64,000 nt of DNA, taken from contig NC_021149.1 in NCBI RefSeq assembly GCF_000380335.1, forward strand, positions 3,214,501 to 3,278,500, written 5' to 3'. Each line of letters begins with the position of its first letter. Position 1 is the stretch's first letter. The stretch comes from Azotobacter vinelandii CA (GTDB lineage: Bacteria > Pseudomonadota > Gammaproteobacteria > Pseudomonadales > Pseudomonadaceae). Positions 35,050-45,669 of the stretch are shown here, one piece after another. Below the pieces are notes generated by a model. The model was not told the DNA's origin, did not search any database, and saw only the letters and a list, made by a program, of their open reading frames with translations. Position numbers and translations under genes: made by a program.

Positions 35050-36057
35050 ATGAACGCGACCAAACCCCTCCGACTCGGCCTCATCGGCGCCGGCCGCATG
35101 GGCAGCTTCCATGGCCGGACCGCGGCCCTCCACGTTCCCGGCGCCTGCCTGGCGGCCATCGCCGACCCGACGCCGGGCCAGGCGGCCCGCCTGGCGCAGG
35201 AACTGGAGGTAGCGAAGGTCTACAGCGATCCGCAGCAATTGCTGGACGATCCGGACATCGACGGCGTGCTGATCGGCGCGCCCTCCGCCCTGCACTGCGA
35301 ACTGGTCGTCGGCGCCGCCCGCGCCGGCAAGGGCATCTTCTGCGAGAAGCCCATGTCCTGGAGCATGGAAGAGATCGACCGGGCCATCGCCGCGGCGAAA
35401 GCAGCCGGCGTGATCCTCCAGTGCGGCTTCAACCGCCGTTTCGCCAAAAGCTTCCGCGCCGCCCACGAAGCGGTCGCGGCCGGCCGCATCGGCACGCCGC
35501 AGTCGCTGCGCTCGCTGACCCGCGATCCGGCCTTCGGCAATCCGGCGGGCTTTCGCAAGTGGGGCATCTTCCTGGAAACCCTGATCCACGATTTCGACAC
35601 CCTGAACTACCTGAATCCGGGCGCCAGGGCGACCGAAGTCCACGTCATGGCCGACGCCCTGATCGCCCCGCGATACAAGGACAGGGGGCTGCTGGATACC
35701 GCCGTGGTCAGCATCCGCTACGACAACGGCGCGATCGCCGTCGCCGAGGCCAGTTTCCAGGCGGTCTACGGCTACGACGTGCGCGCCGAGGTGTTCGGCA
35801 GCGCCGGCATGCTGAGCATGGGCAGCATCGCCCAAAGCGACCTGCTGAGCTACGGCAGCGACGGCATTCGGGCCGACACCCAGCGCATGGACACCGACCT
35901 GCTGCGCGACGCCTACATCGCCGAGTTGAACCACTTCGCCCACTGCCTGCGCAGCGGCGAAACCCCGCGGGCGACCGGCGAGGACGCCCGCGCGGCCCTG
36001 GCCATCGCCTGTACCTGCATCGAGTCCGTCGAACAGGGCAAGGCCATCCAACTCTGA
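35050..36057 (+). CDS. Gfo/Idh/MocA-family NAD(P)-dependent dehydrogenase (inositol 2-dehydrogenase-like)
   Basis: 335 residues. Rossmann motif GLIGAGRMGSFHGRTAAL at the N-terminus, EKPMSW with the conserved catalytic lysine of the family, and the second-domain motif ETLIHDFDTLNYL with D and H matching inositol dehydrogenase-like active sites. The closest named type is myo-inositol 2-dehydrogenase, but the substrate could be another cyclitol or sugar. First gene of the sigma-54 controlled pair; AAGGAA box before ATG 35050. Confidence 0.85.
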   Translation: MNATKPLRLGLIGAGRMGSFHGRTAALHVPGACLAAIADPTPGQAARLAQELEVAKVYSDPQQLLDDPDIDGVLIGAPSALHCELVVGAARAGKGIFCEKPMSWSMEEIDRAIAAAKAAGVILQCGFNRRFAKSFRAAHEAVAAGRIGTPQSLRSLTRDPAFGNPAGFRKWGIFLETLIHDFDTLNYLNPGARATEVHVMADALIAPRYKDRGLLDTAVVSIRYDNGAIAVAEASFQAVYGYDVRAEVFGSAGMLSMGSIAQSDLLSYGSDGIRADTQRMDTDLLRDAYIAELNHFAHCLRSGETPRATGEDARAALAIACTCIESVEQGKAIQL

Positions 36058-36067
36058 GGAACGCGAC

Positions 36068-36856
36068 ATGAGCAGCACGCCTTTCAAACTGGCGATCAGC
36101 GCCGAAATGGTCTTTCTGGACCTGCCCTTCGTGGAGCGCGTCGAGCGCATCCGCGAGCTGGGCTTCAGCGTCGAAATCTGGGACTGGACGCAAAAGGACA
36201 TCTCGGCCCTGGTGGCCACCGGCGCGGACTTCACGTCCATGACCGGCTACATCTCGGGCAACCTGACCGAGCCCGACGGGATCGGGGCGCTGCTCGACAG
36301 CGCGCGCGAGTCCATCGCCATCGCCGAGCGGCTGAACTGTCCGAGCCTGAACCTGCACGGCACCGGGCTGGACGGCAAGGGGCTGCCGGTCAGGCCGGTC
36401 GAGACGGTCAGCGGACGCATGTGGCTGACGGCCTGCAAGACCCTGGAGAAGATCGCCCGCCTGGGCGAAACGGCCGGCAAGGTGTTCCTGCTGGAAAACC
36501 TGAATCTCCCGGTCGACCATCCGGGCACGCCCTTCGCCAGGGCCGCGGACACCCTGGCGCTGGTCGAGGCACTGGACAGCCCGTACCTGAAGATGAACCT
36601 GGACCTTTACCACGCGCAGATCGGCGAGGGAAACCTGATCGAACTGATCCGCCGCGCCGGCCCCGCCATCGGCGAGATCCAGGTCGCCGACGTTCCGGGC
36701 CGCATGGAGCCCGGCACCGGCGAGATAAACTATCCCGCCATCGCCAAGGCCCTGCGCGAGATGGGCTACGGCGGCGTCGTCGGCCTGGAGGGCTGGGCCT
36801 CGGGCGATTCCGAAACAGCCCTGCGGCGCTTCCGGGAGGCCTTCTCCTTCGCGTGA
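36068..36856 (+). CDS. Hydroxypyruvate isomerase-like TIM-barrel protein
   Basis: 262 residues of the xylose-isomerase-like TIM-barrel family (Hyi/OtnI type): ISAEMVFLDLPFVERVERI, NLHGTGLDG, LLENLNLPVDHPG with the metal-binding Glu, LKMNLDLYHAQIGEGNLIEL with Asp and His ligands, GEIQVADVPGR and GLEGW. It probably isomerises the product of the dehydrogenase encoded just upstream. The pathway is not identified. Confidence 0.82.
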   Translation: MSSTPFKLAISAEMVFLDLPFVERVERIRELGFSVEIWDWTQKDISALVATGADFTSMTGYISGNLTEPDGIGALLDSARESIAIAERLNCPSLNLHGTGLDGKGLPVRPVETVSGRMWLTACKTLEKIARLGETAGKVFLLENLNLPVDHPGTPFARAADTLALVEALDSPYLKMNLDLYHAQIGEGNLIELIRRAGPAIGEIQVADVPGRMEPGTGEINYPAIAKALREMGYGGVVGLEGWASGDSETALRRFREAFSFA

Positions 36857-36859
36857 AGC

Positions 36860-36895
36860 GAAGGCGTCCGTATCCGCCGGGATACGGACGCCTTC
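36860..36895. terminator. Bidirectional hairpin with 16-bp perfect stem
   Basis: Arms 36860-36875 (GAAGGCGTCCGTATCC) and 36880-36895 with a GCCG loop, between the convergent genes ending at 36856 and 36933. It has no T-run but is very stable. Confidence 0.75.
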
Positions 36896-36932
36896 CCGCC
36901 GCGCGATCCCGCCGGACCGGCAGCCGGCCGGA

Positions 36933-37553
36933 TCAGCTCTTGTTGGCGGCGTAGCTCTGCATCAGGTTGGCGTAGGCCGGCAGGTGACCGCCGAGCAGCC
37001 CGCCGAACCCCTCGATATCGTTGCGCCAGTCGCGGTGCAGTTCGCAGCCCACGGCGAACCAGTTCAGCAATTGCGCGCCGGCCTGGCTCATGCGGTTCAG
37101 CGCGGTATCGCGCACCACCGGGTTGAAGGTGCCGGAAGCGTCGGTCACCACGAACACCTCGAAGCCCTCCTCCAGCGCCGACAGGGTCGGGAAGGCCACG
37201 CACACGTCGGTCACCACTCCGGCGATGATCAGTTGCCGGCGCCCGGTGGCCTTGACCGCGTTGACGAAGTCGGCGTTGTCCCAGGCGTTGATCTGGCCCG
37301 GCCGGGGGATGTACGGCGCATCCGGGAACAGGGCCTTGAGTTCGGGCACCAGCGGGCCGTTGGGGCCGCTCTCGAAACTGGTGGTGAGAATGGTCGGCAG
37401 CTTGAAGAACTTGGCGATAGCGGCGAGCGCCAGCACATTGTTCTTGAATTCGTCGGGCGTGAAGTCGCGCACCAGCGACAACAGCCCGGCCTGATGGTCC
37501 ACGAGCAGCACTGCGGCCTTGTCCTTGTCCAGTCGGTTGTATTGGCGAGCCAT
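36933..37553 (-). CDS. ycaC: YcaC-type isochorismatase-family hydrolase
   Basis: 206 residues, highly similar to E. coli YcaC as recalled (RLDKDKAAVLLVDHQAGLLSL, TTSFESGPNGPLVPELK, NAWDNADFVNAVKATGRRQL, CELHRDWRNDIEG). Catalytic D19 and nucleophile C118 (VVTDVCVAFP) are present. The substrate of YcaC-type hydrolases is still uncertain. GAGAGG box 8 nt before ATG 37553. It stands alone behind a strong terminator. Confidence 0.9.
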   Translation of the reverse strand: MARQYNRLDKDKAAVLLVDHQAGLLSLVRDFTPDEFKNNVLALAAIAKFFKLPTILTTSFESGPNGPLVPELKALFPDAPYIPRPGQINAWDNADFVNAVKATGRRQLIIAGVVTDVCVAFPTLSALEEGFEVFVVTDASGTFNPVVRDTALNRMSQAGAQLLNWFAVGCELHRDWRNDIEGFGGLLGGHLPAYANLMQSYAANKS

Positions 37554-37954
37554 GGCGATTCCTCTCGGGTGGATGGGCATGGATGCGGCCAGGACCGGCC
37601 CGCGACGGATATCCCGAACATCGGTCCATGGCACCCCCATCGAGCATAGCCCGCGGGGCAGCATGGTCTTTCCGAAATGAACCCGCGTTCCCGACCGGTT
37701 CGACGCATCGATGGCCTCCATGCCTGGAATTACGTGTCGCCGGGAGGTGGCCATGACCTGCAATGGCGGCGCGAGTTCTGCTCCGTGGTACGCATGCTCG
37801 GGAGATGGAAGACTGACCCTGAGCGTCGAAGCAGGCATCGACATTTCCGTCGAAGCGCCCGAGCGGACGCCCGGCATGCAATCGCGACACAGTCCACCCT
37901 GCCTGCCCGGACAAGGTGGACGTATCGGAGGCCTGGCCCCGCATCGAAGGCCTT
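37554..37954. other. Intergenic region without a recognised gene
   Basis: About 400 bp between ycaC and the metallophosphoesterase gene. The open frames here lack ribosome binding sites and recognisable domains. I see no convincing promoter or repeat. Confidence 0.4.
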
Positions 37955-39379
37955 CTAACCGCGAGCGTTGCCCAATGCCGTACAGGGCAGGCCATCGGGG
38001 CCCTGCTCGCCGTCGCAGGTGCGCTCGGCCGGCAGGTTCGCGACGGGTTCGATCAGGTGCTTGCCGCCCTGAGCGTCGCGCAGCAGATCGAAGGCATCGT
38101 AGAGCCGGCCGCTGGCCGTATAGGTGCGAACGGCCAGGCGCTGTGACTCGACTTCGACGGTCTCGTAGAACTGGGTGTCTTCGGCGACCCGGTCGGGCTG
38201 GCGGCGGGCCCTGTCGTTCAGCCGGTACATCTTCGAACCGGCGACGGACACCAGGTAGACCGGCCCCTGCACGGCGCCGGCCGCCCGCGCGGCGAGCGCC
38301 GCCTCGTGCCCCGCCTCGGCGCTGAGGCGGCTGTAGCAATGGTCGTGTCCCTGCAGCACGAGATCGACGTTGTATTTTTCGAGGACCGGTTTCCATGCCG
38401 CCTTGAGGACTTCGCTGTCCTTCGGTCGGGCGCAGGTGAAGATCGGCTGGTGATCGATCACCACGTTCCAGCGCGCCGAACTGTCCCGCAGACTCGCCTC
38501 GAGCCACTGTTTCTGGCTCTCCAGCGCGCCTAGGTGCAGGGCGGCCGTGCCGTCCAGGACGATGAAGCGCACGCCCTGGAAATCCACGTAATAGCTGGTG
38601 CCTTCGACGCCGTGCGCGCCATTGTCCGGCAGCACGAACTGCAGCGGCCAGTGCGGGCTACGCCGGCGTCCCTTGCCCTCGAGCGGATTCCACGTCTTGA
38701 GGTATTCGTGGTTGCCGATGGCGGGCAACTGCGGCACCTGCGCATAGTAAAAGCCGCCCGCCTGGTTCCACTCGCCCCATTCGTCGTCGTGGATCAACGT
38801 TTTGTCCTGCGAAACCATGTCGCCCGCGTGAACCACCAGGGCAGGGCTGGCGGTGGAAAGGAAAGCCTGGCGGATGGTGCGCGAGCCGAGGGTGAGGATG
38901 TCGTCCTGGACATCGCCCAGATAGATGAAGCGAAAGGGTTTGAAACCGGCGGCGGCGGTATGGAACTGCAGCCATTCGCTCCAGCCGTCCGCGCCCTTCG
39001 CCCGGTAGAGATAGGCGGTATCCGGTTGCAGGCCGGTGAAGCGCACCCGGTGGTAGTAGGCGTCGCCGTTCTCCGTGGCGAACAGCCGGCTGCTGCCGCC
39101 CAGCGGGCGGGCGCGCGCCTCCGGGTCGGGGCCGTCCAGCGCGGGGGCCAGTTGCACCTCGGCGACGGCCTGGCGGCTGTCCGTGCGGTAGGCCACCGCC
39201 AGTTCGCGGGCCGGATCGGCGCCGGGGGTGAGCACGATACGGTCGGGCAGGCCCGTGGCGGCATAGGCCGCGCCGGGCGAATGGTGCGGCGTTCCGCGCG
39301 CACCGACGAGAACGCCAACGCCGAGCAGGCCGGCGACCAGAGCCGCACAGCATGAAGTCAGACGAGGTCGGCCGGGCAT
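37955..39379 (-). CDS. Exported purple-acid-phosphatase-like metallophosphoesterase
   Basis: 474 residues: signal or anchor segment 1-27, N-terminal fibronectin-like domain (about 40-140, LPDRIVLTPGADPARELAVA), then the metallophosphatase domain with the ligand series GDVQDD, HAGDM, GNHEY, VVIDHQPIF and GHDHCYSR. Acts in the periplasm on phosphoesters. The C-terminus (RTCDGEQGPDGLPC) has two cysteines that may pair. It is flanked on both sides by about 400 bp of non-coding DNA. Confidence 0.88.
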   Translation of the reverse strand: MPGRPRLTSCCAALVAGLLGVGVLVGARGTPHHSPGAAYAATGLPDRIVLTPGADPARELAVAYRTDSRQAVAEVQLAPALDGPDPEARARPLGGSSRLFATENGDAYYHRVRFTGLQPDTAYLYRAKGADGWSEWLQFHTAAAGFKPFRFIYLGDVQDDILTLGSRTIRQAFLSTASPALVVHAGDMVSQDKTLIHDDEWGEWNQAGGFYYAQVPQLPAIGNHEYLKTWNPLEGKGRRRSPHWPLQFVLPDNGAHGVEGTSYYVDFQGVRFIVLDGTAALHLGALESQKQWLEASLRDSSARWNVVIDHQPIFTCARPKDSEVLKAAWKPVLEKYNVDLVLQGHDHCYSRLSAEAGHEAALAARAAGAVQGPVYLVSVAGSKMYRLNDRARRQPDRVAEDTQFYETVEVESQRLAVRTYTASGRLYDAFDLLRDAQGGKHLIEPVANLPAERTCDGEQGPDGLPCTALGNARG

Positions 39380-39676
39380 GATCGGTATTCATCCTTTGCG
39401 AGATTGTGGGGGAAACGTGCGCCTTGCCTCGCCATCGGGTCCGATGCGGCAGGGTCCGGCGCAGTCTGCTCGGGCCCATGTGAGCTTCCGGTCAAAACCA
39501 CATGAAAAATGCGTCTACGGCGGAACGGCGGTTCGCCGCGCGCGTCGATGCCCACGCAGCCGAAACGGCCAATGAGACGGCTGTCCCGAAGCCTTGCCCC
39601 GGCTCCTGCCGGATATCTATTTATATATTCCAAAACGCTATTTAATTTTTTCAATTTCCCGAATCAAGATATAAAA

Positions 39677-39690
39677 ACCGGACCACCGGA
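39677..39690 (+). promoter_or_regulatory. Sulfur-leader motif ACCGGACCACCGGA, copy 2
   Basis: Identical to 698-711. It directly follows an AT-rich stretch (39610-39676, ending GATATAAAA, a possible -10) and is 80 nt before the start codon at 39770. The rest of 39380-39676 contains no gene. Confidence 0.6.
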
Positions 39691-39769
39691 GCATCGCTTT
39701 CCCGCGCCGATCTCCAGTGCCTCTTCTTCCGGGGCCCCGCACGGCGCCCCCCTGAAGACGAGGTAAGGC

Positions 39770-41044
39770 ATGACCAGTCCGTCACTTTCCAAAGCCCTGG
39801 ACGCCCAACGTCCGGCACCCGAGGCTACGTCCAGCGATCTGGACAGCCCTCCCCCTCTCACCCCCGCCCGGCTGCTGCACAGCGACGGCGAAGCCCTCGA
39901 GGCGGCCCGCGCCGTGGCGCGCCAGGCGCTGGCCGGCGCCGCGCAGCGCGACCGGCTGCGCCAGTTGCCGTGGGACGAGGTCGAGCTGTTCAGCGCCGGC
40001 GGCCTGGGCGGTATCGGCATTCCCCGCGCCTACGGCGGGCCGGGCCTGTCCTTCGTCACCATCGCCGAGGTGTTCCGCCTGATCTCCACCGCCGATCCTT
40101 CGCTCGGGCAGATCCCGCAGAACCAGTTCGGCATCCTCGGCCTGCTCGAAGGCAGCGCCAGCGAGGAGCAGAAAGAACGTTTCTACAAGGCCGTGCTGCG
40201 CGGCGAGCGCATCGCCAACTCGGGCCCCGAGCGCGGCACCCGCCACACCCTGGATGTCCAGGCCCGCCTCGAACGCGACGGCGACGGCTATCGCCTGAGC
40301 GGCGAGAAGTTCTATTCCACCGGCGCGCTGTTCGCCCACTGGATCACCGCCAAGGCCATCGACGACGAAGGCCGCCTGGTGATGGCGCTGATTCCGCGCG
40401 GTACGCCGGGGCTGCGCATCCTCAACGACTGGTCGGGCTTCGGCCAGCGCACCACCGCCAGCGGCAGCGTGCTGCTCGACCGGGTGCCGGTGGCCGCGGA
40501 GAACCTGGTGGAAGTCTGGCGCCTCGCGGAAAAACCGAACATCCAGGGTGCCGCTTCGCAACTGATCCAGGCCGCCATCGACGCCGGCATCGCCCGCGCC
40601 GCGCTGGACGACGCCATCGCCTTCGTGCGCCAGCGCGCCCGGCCGTGGATCGACGCCAACGTCGAGCGCGCCTCGGACGACCCCTACGTGATCGCCGAGG
40701 TCGGCCGCCTGCAGATCGACCTGCATGCCGCCGAGGCGCTGCTGCGCCGGGCCGGCCGGGTGCTCGACGAGGTCGCCGCGGTGCCCGTCGACGCCGACTC
40801 CGCCGCCCGCGCCTCGATCGCCGTGGCCGAGGCCAAGGTGCTGACCACCGAGGTCGCCGTGCTGGCCGGCGAGAAGCTGCTGGAGCTGGCCGGCAGCCGC
40901 GCCACCCTGGCCGAGTTCGACCTCGACCGCCACTGGCGCAACGCCCGCACCCACACCCTGCACGATCCGGTGCGCTGGAAATGCCACGCGATCGGCAACT
41001 ACCACCTGAACGGCGCCCGGCCGGCGCGCCACTCCTGGATCTGA
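39770..41044 (+). CDS. SfnB-family sulfur-acquisition oxidoreductase
   Basis: 424 residues, acyl-CoA dehydrogenase fold with SfnB features: GIGIPRAYGGPGLSFVTIAE, SLGQIPQNQFGILGLLEG, SGEKFYSTGALFAHWITAKA, DWSGFGQRTTASGSVLLDRV and the C-terminal [19 protein letters not shown]. The N-terminal 30 residues are low-complexity. Expressed under sulfur limitation in relatives; electron donor and substrate not known. Forms a tandem pair with the next gene. Confidence 0.87.
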   Translation: MTSPSLSKALDAQRPAPEATSSDLDSPPPLTPARLLHSDGEALEAARAVARQALAGAAQRDRLRQLPWDEVELFSAGGLGGIGIPRAYGGPGLSFVTIAEVFRLISTADPSLGQIPQNQFGILGLLEGSASEEQKERFYKAVLRGERIANSGPERGTRHTLDVQARLERDGDGYRLSGEKFYSTGALFAHWITAKAIDDEGRLVMALIPRGTPGLRILNDWSGFGQRTTASGSVLLDRVPVAAENLVEVWRLAEKPNIQGAASQLIQAAIDAGIARAALDDAIAFVRQRARPWIDANVERASDDPYVIAEVGRLQIDLHAAEALLRRAGRVLDEVAAVPVDADSAARASIAVAEAKVLTTEVAVLAGEKLLELAGSRATLAEFDLDRHWRNARTHTLHDPVRWKCHAIGNYHLNGARPARHSWI

Positions 41045-41051
41045 GGTCGCC

Positions 41052-42260
41052 ATGTCCGTCCCCCAAGGCTTTCCGCGCGGCCAGGCCGCACTGATCGAAA
41101 ACGACATCCAGGCCCTGCAGGTCGCCGACGAACTGGCCGCGGAATTCGTCCGCGACGCCTCCGTGCGCGACCGCGAACGGCGCCTGCCGCATGCCGAGCT
41201 GGAACTCTTCTCGCGCGCCGGCCTCGGCGGCATCACGGTGCCGCGCGCCTATGGCGGCGCCGGGGTGTCCAGCGTCACCCTGGCCCAGGTGATCGCCCGC
41301 ATCGCCCGTGCCGACGCGTCCCTCGGGCATATCCCGCAGAACCATTTCTATGCCCTGGAAGTGCTGCGGGTGAACGGCAGCCCCGAGCAGCGCCGCCGCC
41401 TCTACGCCGAGGTGCTGGCCGGGGCGCGCTTCGGCAACGCGCTGGCCGAGATCGGCACGCGCACCGCCCAGGAGCGCAGCACGCGGCTGCGCCGCGAAGG
41501 CGGCGGCTACCGCATCCAGGGGCGCAAGTTCTACGCCACCGGCGCGCTCTACGCCCAGCGCGTGCCGACCCTGGCGATCGACGACGACGGCGTCCAGCAA
41601 CTGGCCTTCGTCGAACGCCGCGCGCCGGGGCTGGAGATCGTCGACGACTGGGACGGCTTCGGCCAGCGCACCTCGGCCAGCGGCACGGTGAACTTCAACG
41701 AGGTGCCGGTCGCCGCCGAGGACGTGGTGCCCTTCCAGAGCGCCTTCGCCCGGCCGACCACCGTCGGTCCGCTCGCCCAGTTGCTGCACGCCGCCATCGA
41801 CGCCGGCATCGCCCGCGCCGCCTGGGAAGACACCCTGGCCTTCGTCGGCCGCCGTGCCCGTCCCTGGATCGACTCGGGAGCGGGCAGCGCCGCCGAGGAC
41901 CCGCTGACCCTGCAGACCCTCGGCCGCCTGAGCAGCCGCCTGCAGGGCGCCGAGGCGTTGCTCGAACGCGCCGGCGAGTTCGTCGACCGCGCCCAGGCCG
42001 CGCCCGACGCGGAAAGCGTGGCGGCCGCCTCGATCGCCGTCGCCGAAGCCCGCGCAATCACCACCGAGGTCGCCCTGGACGCCGCCAACCGCCTGCTCGA
42101 ACTGGGCGGCAGCCGCGCCACCCTGGCCGAGTACAACCTCGACCGCCACTGGCGCAACGCCCGCACCCACACCCTGCACGACCCGGTGCGCTGGAAGTAT
42201 CACGCGGTGGGCAACTACTACCTGAACGACGCCCTGCCGCCGCGCCGGGGGACCATCTGA
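41052..42260 (+). CDS. SfnB-family oxidoreductase, second copy
   Basis: 402 residues, a clear paralogue of the preceding gene ([74 protein letters not shown]). The duplication may allow hetero-oligomers or two substrates. Its stop shares one base with the next start (TGATG). Confidence 0.87.
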   Translation: MSVPQGFPRGQAALIENDIQALQVADELAAEFVRDASVRDRERRLPHAELELFSRAGLGGITVPRAYGGAGVSSVTLAQVIARIARADASLGHIPQNHFYALEVLRVNGSPEQRRRLYAEVLAGARFGNALAEIGTRTAQERSTRLRREGGGYRIQGRKFYATGALYAQRVPTLAIDDDGVQQLAFVERRAPGLEIVDDWDGFGQRTSASGTVNFNEVPVAAEDVVPFQSAFARPTTVGPLAQLLHAAIDAGIARAAWEDTLAFVGRRARPWIDSGAGSAAEDPLTLQTLGRLSSRLQGAEALLERAGEFVDRAQAAPDAESVAAASIAVAEARAITTEVALDAANRLLELGGSRATLAEYNLDRHWRNARTHTLHDPVRWKYHAVGNYYLNDALPPRRGTI

Positions 42261-43651
42261 TGAGCCGCAAGCAGATCCTCTTCAACGCCTTCAACATGAA
42301 TTGCGTGGGCCACATCAACCATGGCCTGTGGACCCACCCGCGCGACCGCTCGACCGAGTTCAACAGCCTGGAATACTGGACCGACCTGGCCCGCCTGCTC
42401 GAACGCGGGCTGTTCGACGGGCTGTTCATCGCCGACATCGCCGGGGTCTACGACGTCTACCGCCAGTCGGTCGAGCTGACCCTGCGCGAGGCCATCCAGT
42501 TGCCGGTCAACGACCCGCTGATGCTGGTCTCGGCGATGGCCGGGGCGACCCGCCACCTGGGCTTCGGCGTCACCGCCAGCCTCAGCTACGAGCCGCCCTA
42601 CCTGCTCGCCCGGCGCCTGTCGACCCTCGACCACCTGAGCCGCGGGCGGGTCGGCTGGAACATCGTCACCGGCTACCTGGAAAGCGCCGCGCGCGCCCTG
42701 GGCCTGGAGCGGCAGGTGGAACACGACCGCCGCTACGACCAGGCCGACGAGTACCTGGAAGTGCTCTACAAGCTCTGGGAAGGCAGTTGGGAGGACGGCG
42801 CCGTGCTCGAAGACCGCGCCGGCCGCCGCTACGCCGACCCGGCGCGGGTGCACAAGGTCGAGCACCACGGCGAGTTCTACCGGGTCGAGGGCTACCACCT
42901 GTGCACACCCTCGCCGCAACGCACGCCGCTGCTGTTCCAGGCCGGCACCTCGGAGCGCGGCCGGCGCTTCGCCGGGCGCCACGCCGAGGGTGTGTTCATC
43001 AACGGCCAGCAGCCCCAGGCGGTCGCCGAGCAGGTTCTCCAGGTACGCGCCGAGGCAGTCGCCGCCGGCCGGCCGGCGGATGCCGTCAAGCTGTTCATGG
43101 GGCTGACCGTGATCGTCGCGCCGAGCGAGGCCGAGGCCCGCGACAAGTACGCCGAATACCTGCGTCACGCCAACCCGGAAGCCGGCCTGGCGCACCTGTC
43201 CAGCTCGATCGGCATCGATCTGGATGCCTATGGCCTCGACGAGCCGATCCGCTACCGCAAGACCAACGCCATCGAGTCGGTGGCCAAGACCTTCACCGCC
43301 CCCGGCAGCGGCTGGACCAAGCGCAAGCTGCTGGAACAGCACGCCCTGGGCGGTCGCTACCCGGCCATCGTCGGCTCGCCGCAGCAGGTCGCCGACGCCA
43401 TCGCCGAGTGGGTCGAGCGGACCGACCTGGACGGCTTCAACCTGACCCGCACGGTGACCCCGGAAAGCTACGCCGATTTCATCGACCTGGTGGTGCCCGA
43501 GCTGCAGGACCGCGGCCTGTACAAGACCGCCTACGCCGAGGGCAGCCTGCGCGAGAAGCTCTTCGCCGCCGGAGCGCGCCTGCCCGCCAGCCATCCCGGC
43601 GCGGCCTGGCGCAACCTGAGCCGTACCGACGCGCGCGCCAGACGCGCCTGA
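42260..43651 (+). CDS. NtaA/SnaA/DszA-family flavin monooxygenase
   Basis: 463 residues, long LLM type: [78 protein letters not shown] and [20 protein letters not shown]. Consistent with sulfone or N-containing substrate monooxygenation using FMNH2. Coupled to the SfnB pair and followed by an importer, suggesting uptake and oxidation of one compound class. Confidence 0.86.
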   Translation: MSRKQILFNAFNMNCVGHINHGLWTHPRDRSTEFNSLEYWTDLARLLERGLFDGLFIADIAGVYDVYRQSVELTLREAIQLPVNDPLMLVSAMAGATRHLGFGVTASLSYEPPYLLARRLSTLDHLSRGRVGWNIVTGYLESAARALGLERQVEHDRRYDQADEYLEVLYKLWEGSWEDGAVLEDRAGRRYADPARVHKVEHHGEFYRVEGYHLCTPSPQRTPLLFQAGTSERGRRFAGRHAEGVFINGQQPQAVAEQVLQVRAEAVAAGRPADAVKLFMGLTVIVAPSEAEARDKYAEYLRHANPEAGLAHLSSSIGIDLDAYGLDEPIRYRKTNAIESVAKTFTAPGSGWTKRKLLEQHALGGRYPAIVGSPQQVADAIAEWVERTDLDGFNLTRTVTPESYADFIDLVVPELQDRGLYKTAYAEGSLREKLFAAGARLPASHPGAAWRNLSRTDARARRA

Positions 43652-43693
43652 CCCCGATCCCGATCCGACTTCCCCAGCACAAGGAAACCCTTC

Positions 43694-44515
43694 ATGTCGT
43701 TCCCGTCCCTCTCCCGCCGCCACTGGCTCAAGACCCTCGCCTGCGGCGCCCTGCTCGGCTTCTCCACCCTGGGCATGGCCAGCGATGCCCCTCTGAAGAT
43801 CGGCACCACCGCGGCCTTCGCCCCGCCTCTCGAAGTGGCGGTCGCCGAAGCCGCCAAGGAAGGCATCGAGGTCGATCTGGTCGAGTTCAGCGACTGGATC
43901 TCGCCGAACACCACCCTGGCCCACGGCGACATCGACGCCAACTACTTCCAGCACATTCCGTTCCTGGAGAACGCCAGGAAGGAAGGCGGCTACGACCTGG
44001 TGCCGGTGGCCCCCGGCGTGCTGAACAACGTCGGCCTCTATTCGAAGAAGTACAAGAGCTTCGCCGAGCTGCCCGAGGGCGCCAAGGTGGCCATCGCCAA
44101 CGATCCGGTGAACGGCGGACGCGGCCTGCTGCTGCTGGAAAAGGCCGGGCTGATCAGCCTCAAGCCGGGCATCGGCTACAAGGCCACCCTGGACGACATC
44201 ACCGCCAATCCGAAGAAGCTCGACATCATCGAACTGGAGGCGGTGCAACTGGTGCGCGCCCTGGACGACGTCGACCTGGCCCAGGGCTATCCCCTCTACA
44301 TCCGCCTGTCCAACGCCGTCGATCCGCACTCGGCGCTGCTGTTCGACGGCCTGGACCACCCGGAATACGTGATCCAGTTCGTCGCCCGCCCGCAGGGCAA
44401 GGACGATCCGCGCCTGCGCCGCTTCATCGACATCTACCAGCACTCGAGCGCGGTGCGCGCCGCGCTCGACCAGAGCCTGGGCGGCCTCTACGTGCCCGGC
44501 TGGGAGAAGAAATGA
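43694..44515 (+). CDS. MetQ/NlpA-family binding protein
   Basis: 273 residues with an RR-containing signal ([18 protein letters not shown]; possible Tat). MetQ-like core: [20 protein letters not shown] and [22 protein letters not shown]. No clear lipobox, unlike E. coli MetQ. In a sulfur operon it may bind methionine derivatives or another organosulfur compound. Overlaps the ATPase gene (ATGA). Confidence 0.85.
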   Translation: MSFPSLSRRHWLKTLACGALLGFSTLGMASDAPLKIGTTAAFAPPLEVAVAEAAKEGIEVDLVEFSDWISPNTTLAHGDIDANYFQHIPFLENARKEGGYDLVPVAPGVLNNVGLYSKKYKSFAELPEGAKVAIANDPVNGGRGLLLLEKAGLISLKPGIGYKATLDDITANPKKLDIIELEAVQLVRALDDVDLAQGYPLYIRLSNAVDPHSALLFDGLDHPEYVIQFVARPQGKDDPRLRRFIDIYQHSSAVRAALDQSLGGLYVPGWEKK

Positions 44516-45669
44516 GCATGAACAGCCTGACCTCCGACTTCCGTTACTTCGACGAAGCCCCACCGGAACGGGACGCCCCGGCGCCCTCCGCCGCGCGGGC
44601 CAGCGCCGGCGTCGAGCCGCAGAGCGTCCACCTGCGCTTTTCCGGTCTGGGCAAGCGCTACGAGGGCGCCCAGGGCGCGGTGCAGGCCCTGCGCGGCATC
44701 GACCTGGCGGTCCGCCGCGGCGAGATCTTCGGCATCATCGGTCGCAGCGGCGCCGGCAAGTCGTCCCTCTTGCGCACCATCAACCGCCTGGAACAGCCCA
44801 GCGAAGGCCAGGTGCTGATCGACGGCGAGGACATCGGCAGCTACGACAGCGAGCGCCTGGTCGCCCTGCGCCGGCGCATCGGCATGATCTTCCAGCACTT
44901 CAACCTGCTGTCGGCGAAGACCGTCGGCGAGAACGTCGAGCTGCCCCTGCGGGTCGCCGGAGTGCCGCGCGAGCGGCGCCAGCGCAAGGTCGAGGAAGTG
45001 CTGCGCCTGGTCGGCCTGGAAAGCAAGCGCGACGCCTACCCGGCGCAGCTTTCCGGCGGCCAGAAGCAGCGCGTGGGCATCGCCCGCGCGCTGGTCCACG
45101 ATCCGCAGATCCTGCTCTGCGACGAGGCGACCTCGGCGCTCGACCCGGAAACCACCCAATCGATCCTCGCCCTGCTGCGCGAGATCAACCGGCGGCTGCG
45201 GCTGACCATAGTGCTGATCACCCACGAAATGGAGGTGATCCGCGAGATCTGCGACCGCGTGGCGGTGCTGGAGCACGGCGAACTGGTGGAACAGGGGCCG
45301 ATCTGGCAGGTGTTCGGCGCGCCCCGCCATCCGGCCACCCGCACGCTGCTGGCGCCGCTGCAGCAGAAACTGCCCGAGGACCTGCTGGGGCAGTTGCAGA
45401 ACGGCCGCCGGCAGCCGAACGACCGCCTGCTGCTGGAGCTGCGCTACACCGGGGCGAGCGACCGCGAGCCGGACCTGGCCGGGCTCGGCGCGCACCTCGG
45501 CGGCCGGGTGACCCTGCTGCAGGGCGGCGTCGAACGCATCCAGGGACGCACCCTGGGACAACTGCTGCTGGCCGTGGCGGACACGCCCCTGGCCGCGGAA
45601 GCGCTGCGCCGGCAGGCGCTGGAACTGGCCGACAGCGTGGAGGTACTGGGCTATGTCGCCGCTGCTTGA
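44512..45669 (+). CDS. MetN-type ABC transporter ATPase
   Basis: 385 residues, with an N-terminal extension of about 40 residues rich in Pro/Ala. Walker [11 protein letters not shown]-loop [10 protein letters not shown], signature LSGGQ, Walker [13 protein letters not shown], switch His in LITHEM. C-terminal NIL/ACT-like domain (from about 300) as in MetN, where methionine gates transport. Overlaps the permease gene by 17 nt. Confidence 0.88.
   Translation: MSMNSLTSDFRYFDEAPPERDAPAPSAARASAGVEPQSVHLRFSGLGKRYEGAQGAVQALRGIDLAVRRGEIFGIIGRSGAGKSSLLRTINRLEQPSEGQVLIDGEDIGSYDSERLVALRRRIGMIFQHFNLLSAKTVGENVELPLRVAGVPRERRQRKVEEVLRLVGLESKRDAYPAQLSGGQKQRVGIARALVHDPQILLCDEATSALDPETTQSILALLREINRRLRLTIVLITHEMEVIREICDRVAVLEHGELVEQGPIWQVFGAPRHPATRTLLAPLQQKLPEDLLGQLQNGRRQPNDRLLLELRYTGASDREPDLAGLGAHLGGRVTLLQGGVERIQGRTLGQLLLAVADTPLAAEALRRQALELADSVEVLGYVAAA

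Noticed and set aside
37554..37954. An N-terminal extension of ycaC or a separate small gene upstream of it
   Set aside because: The open frame continues upstream of ATG 37553, but the ribosome binding site and the conserved YcaC N-terminus both fix the start at 37553.
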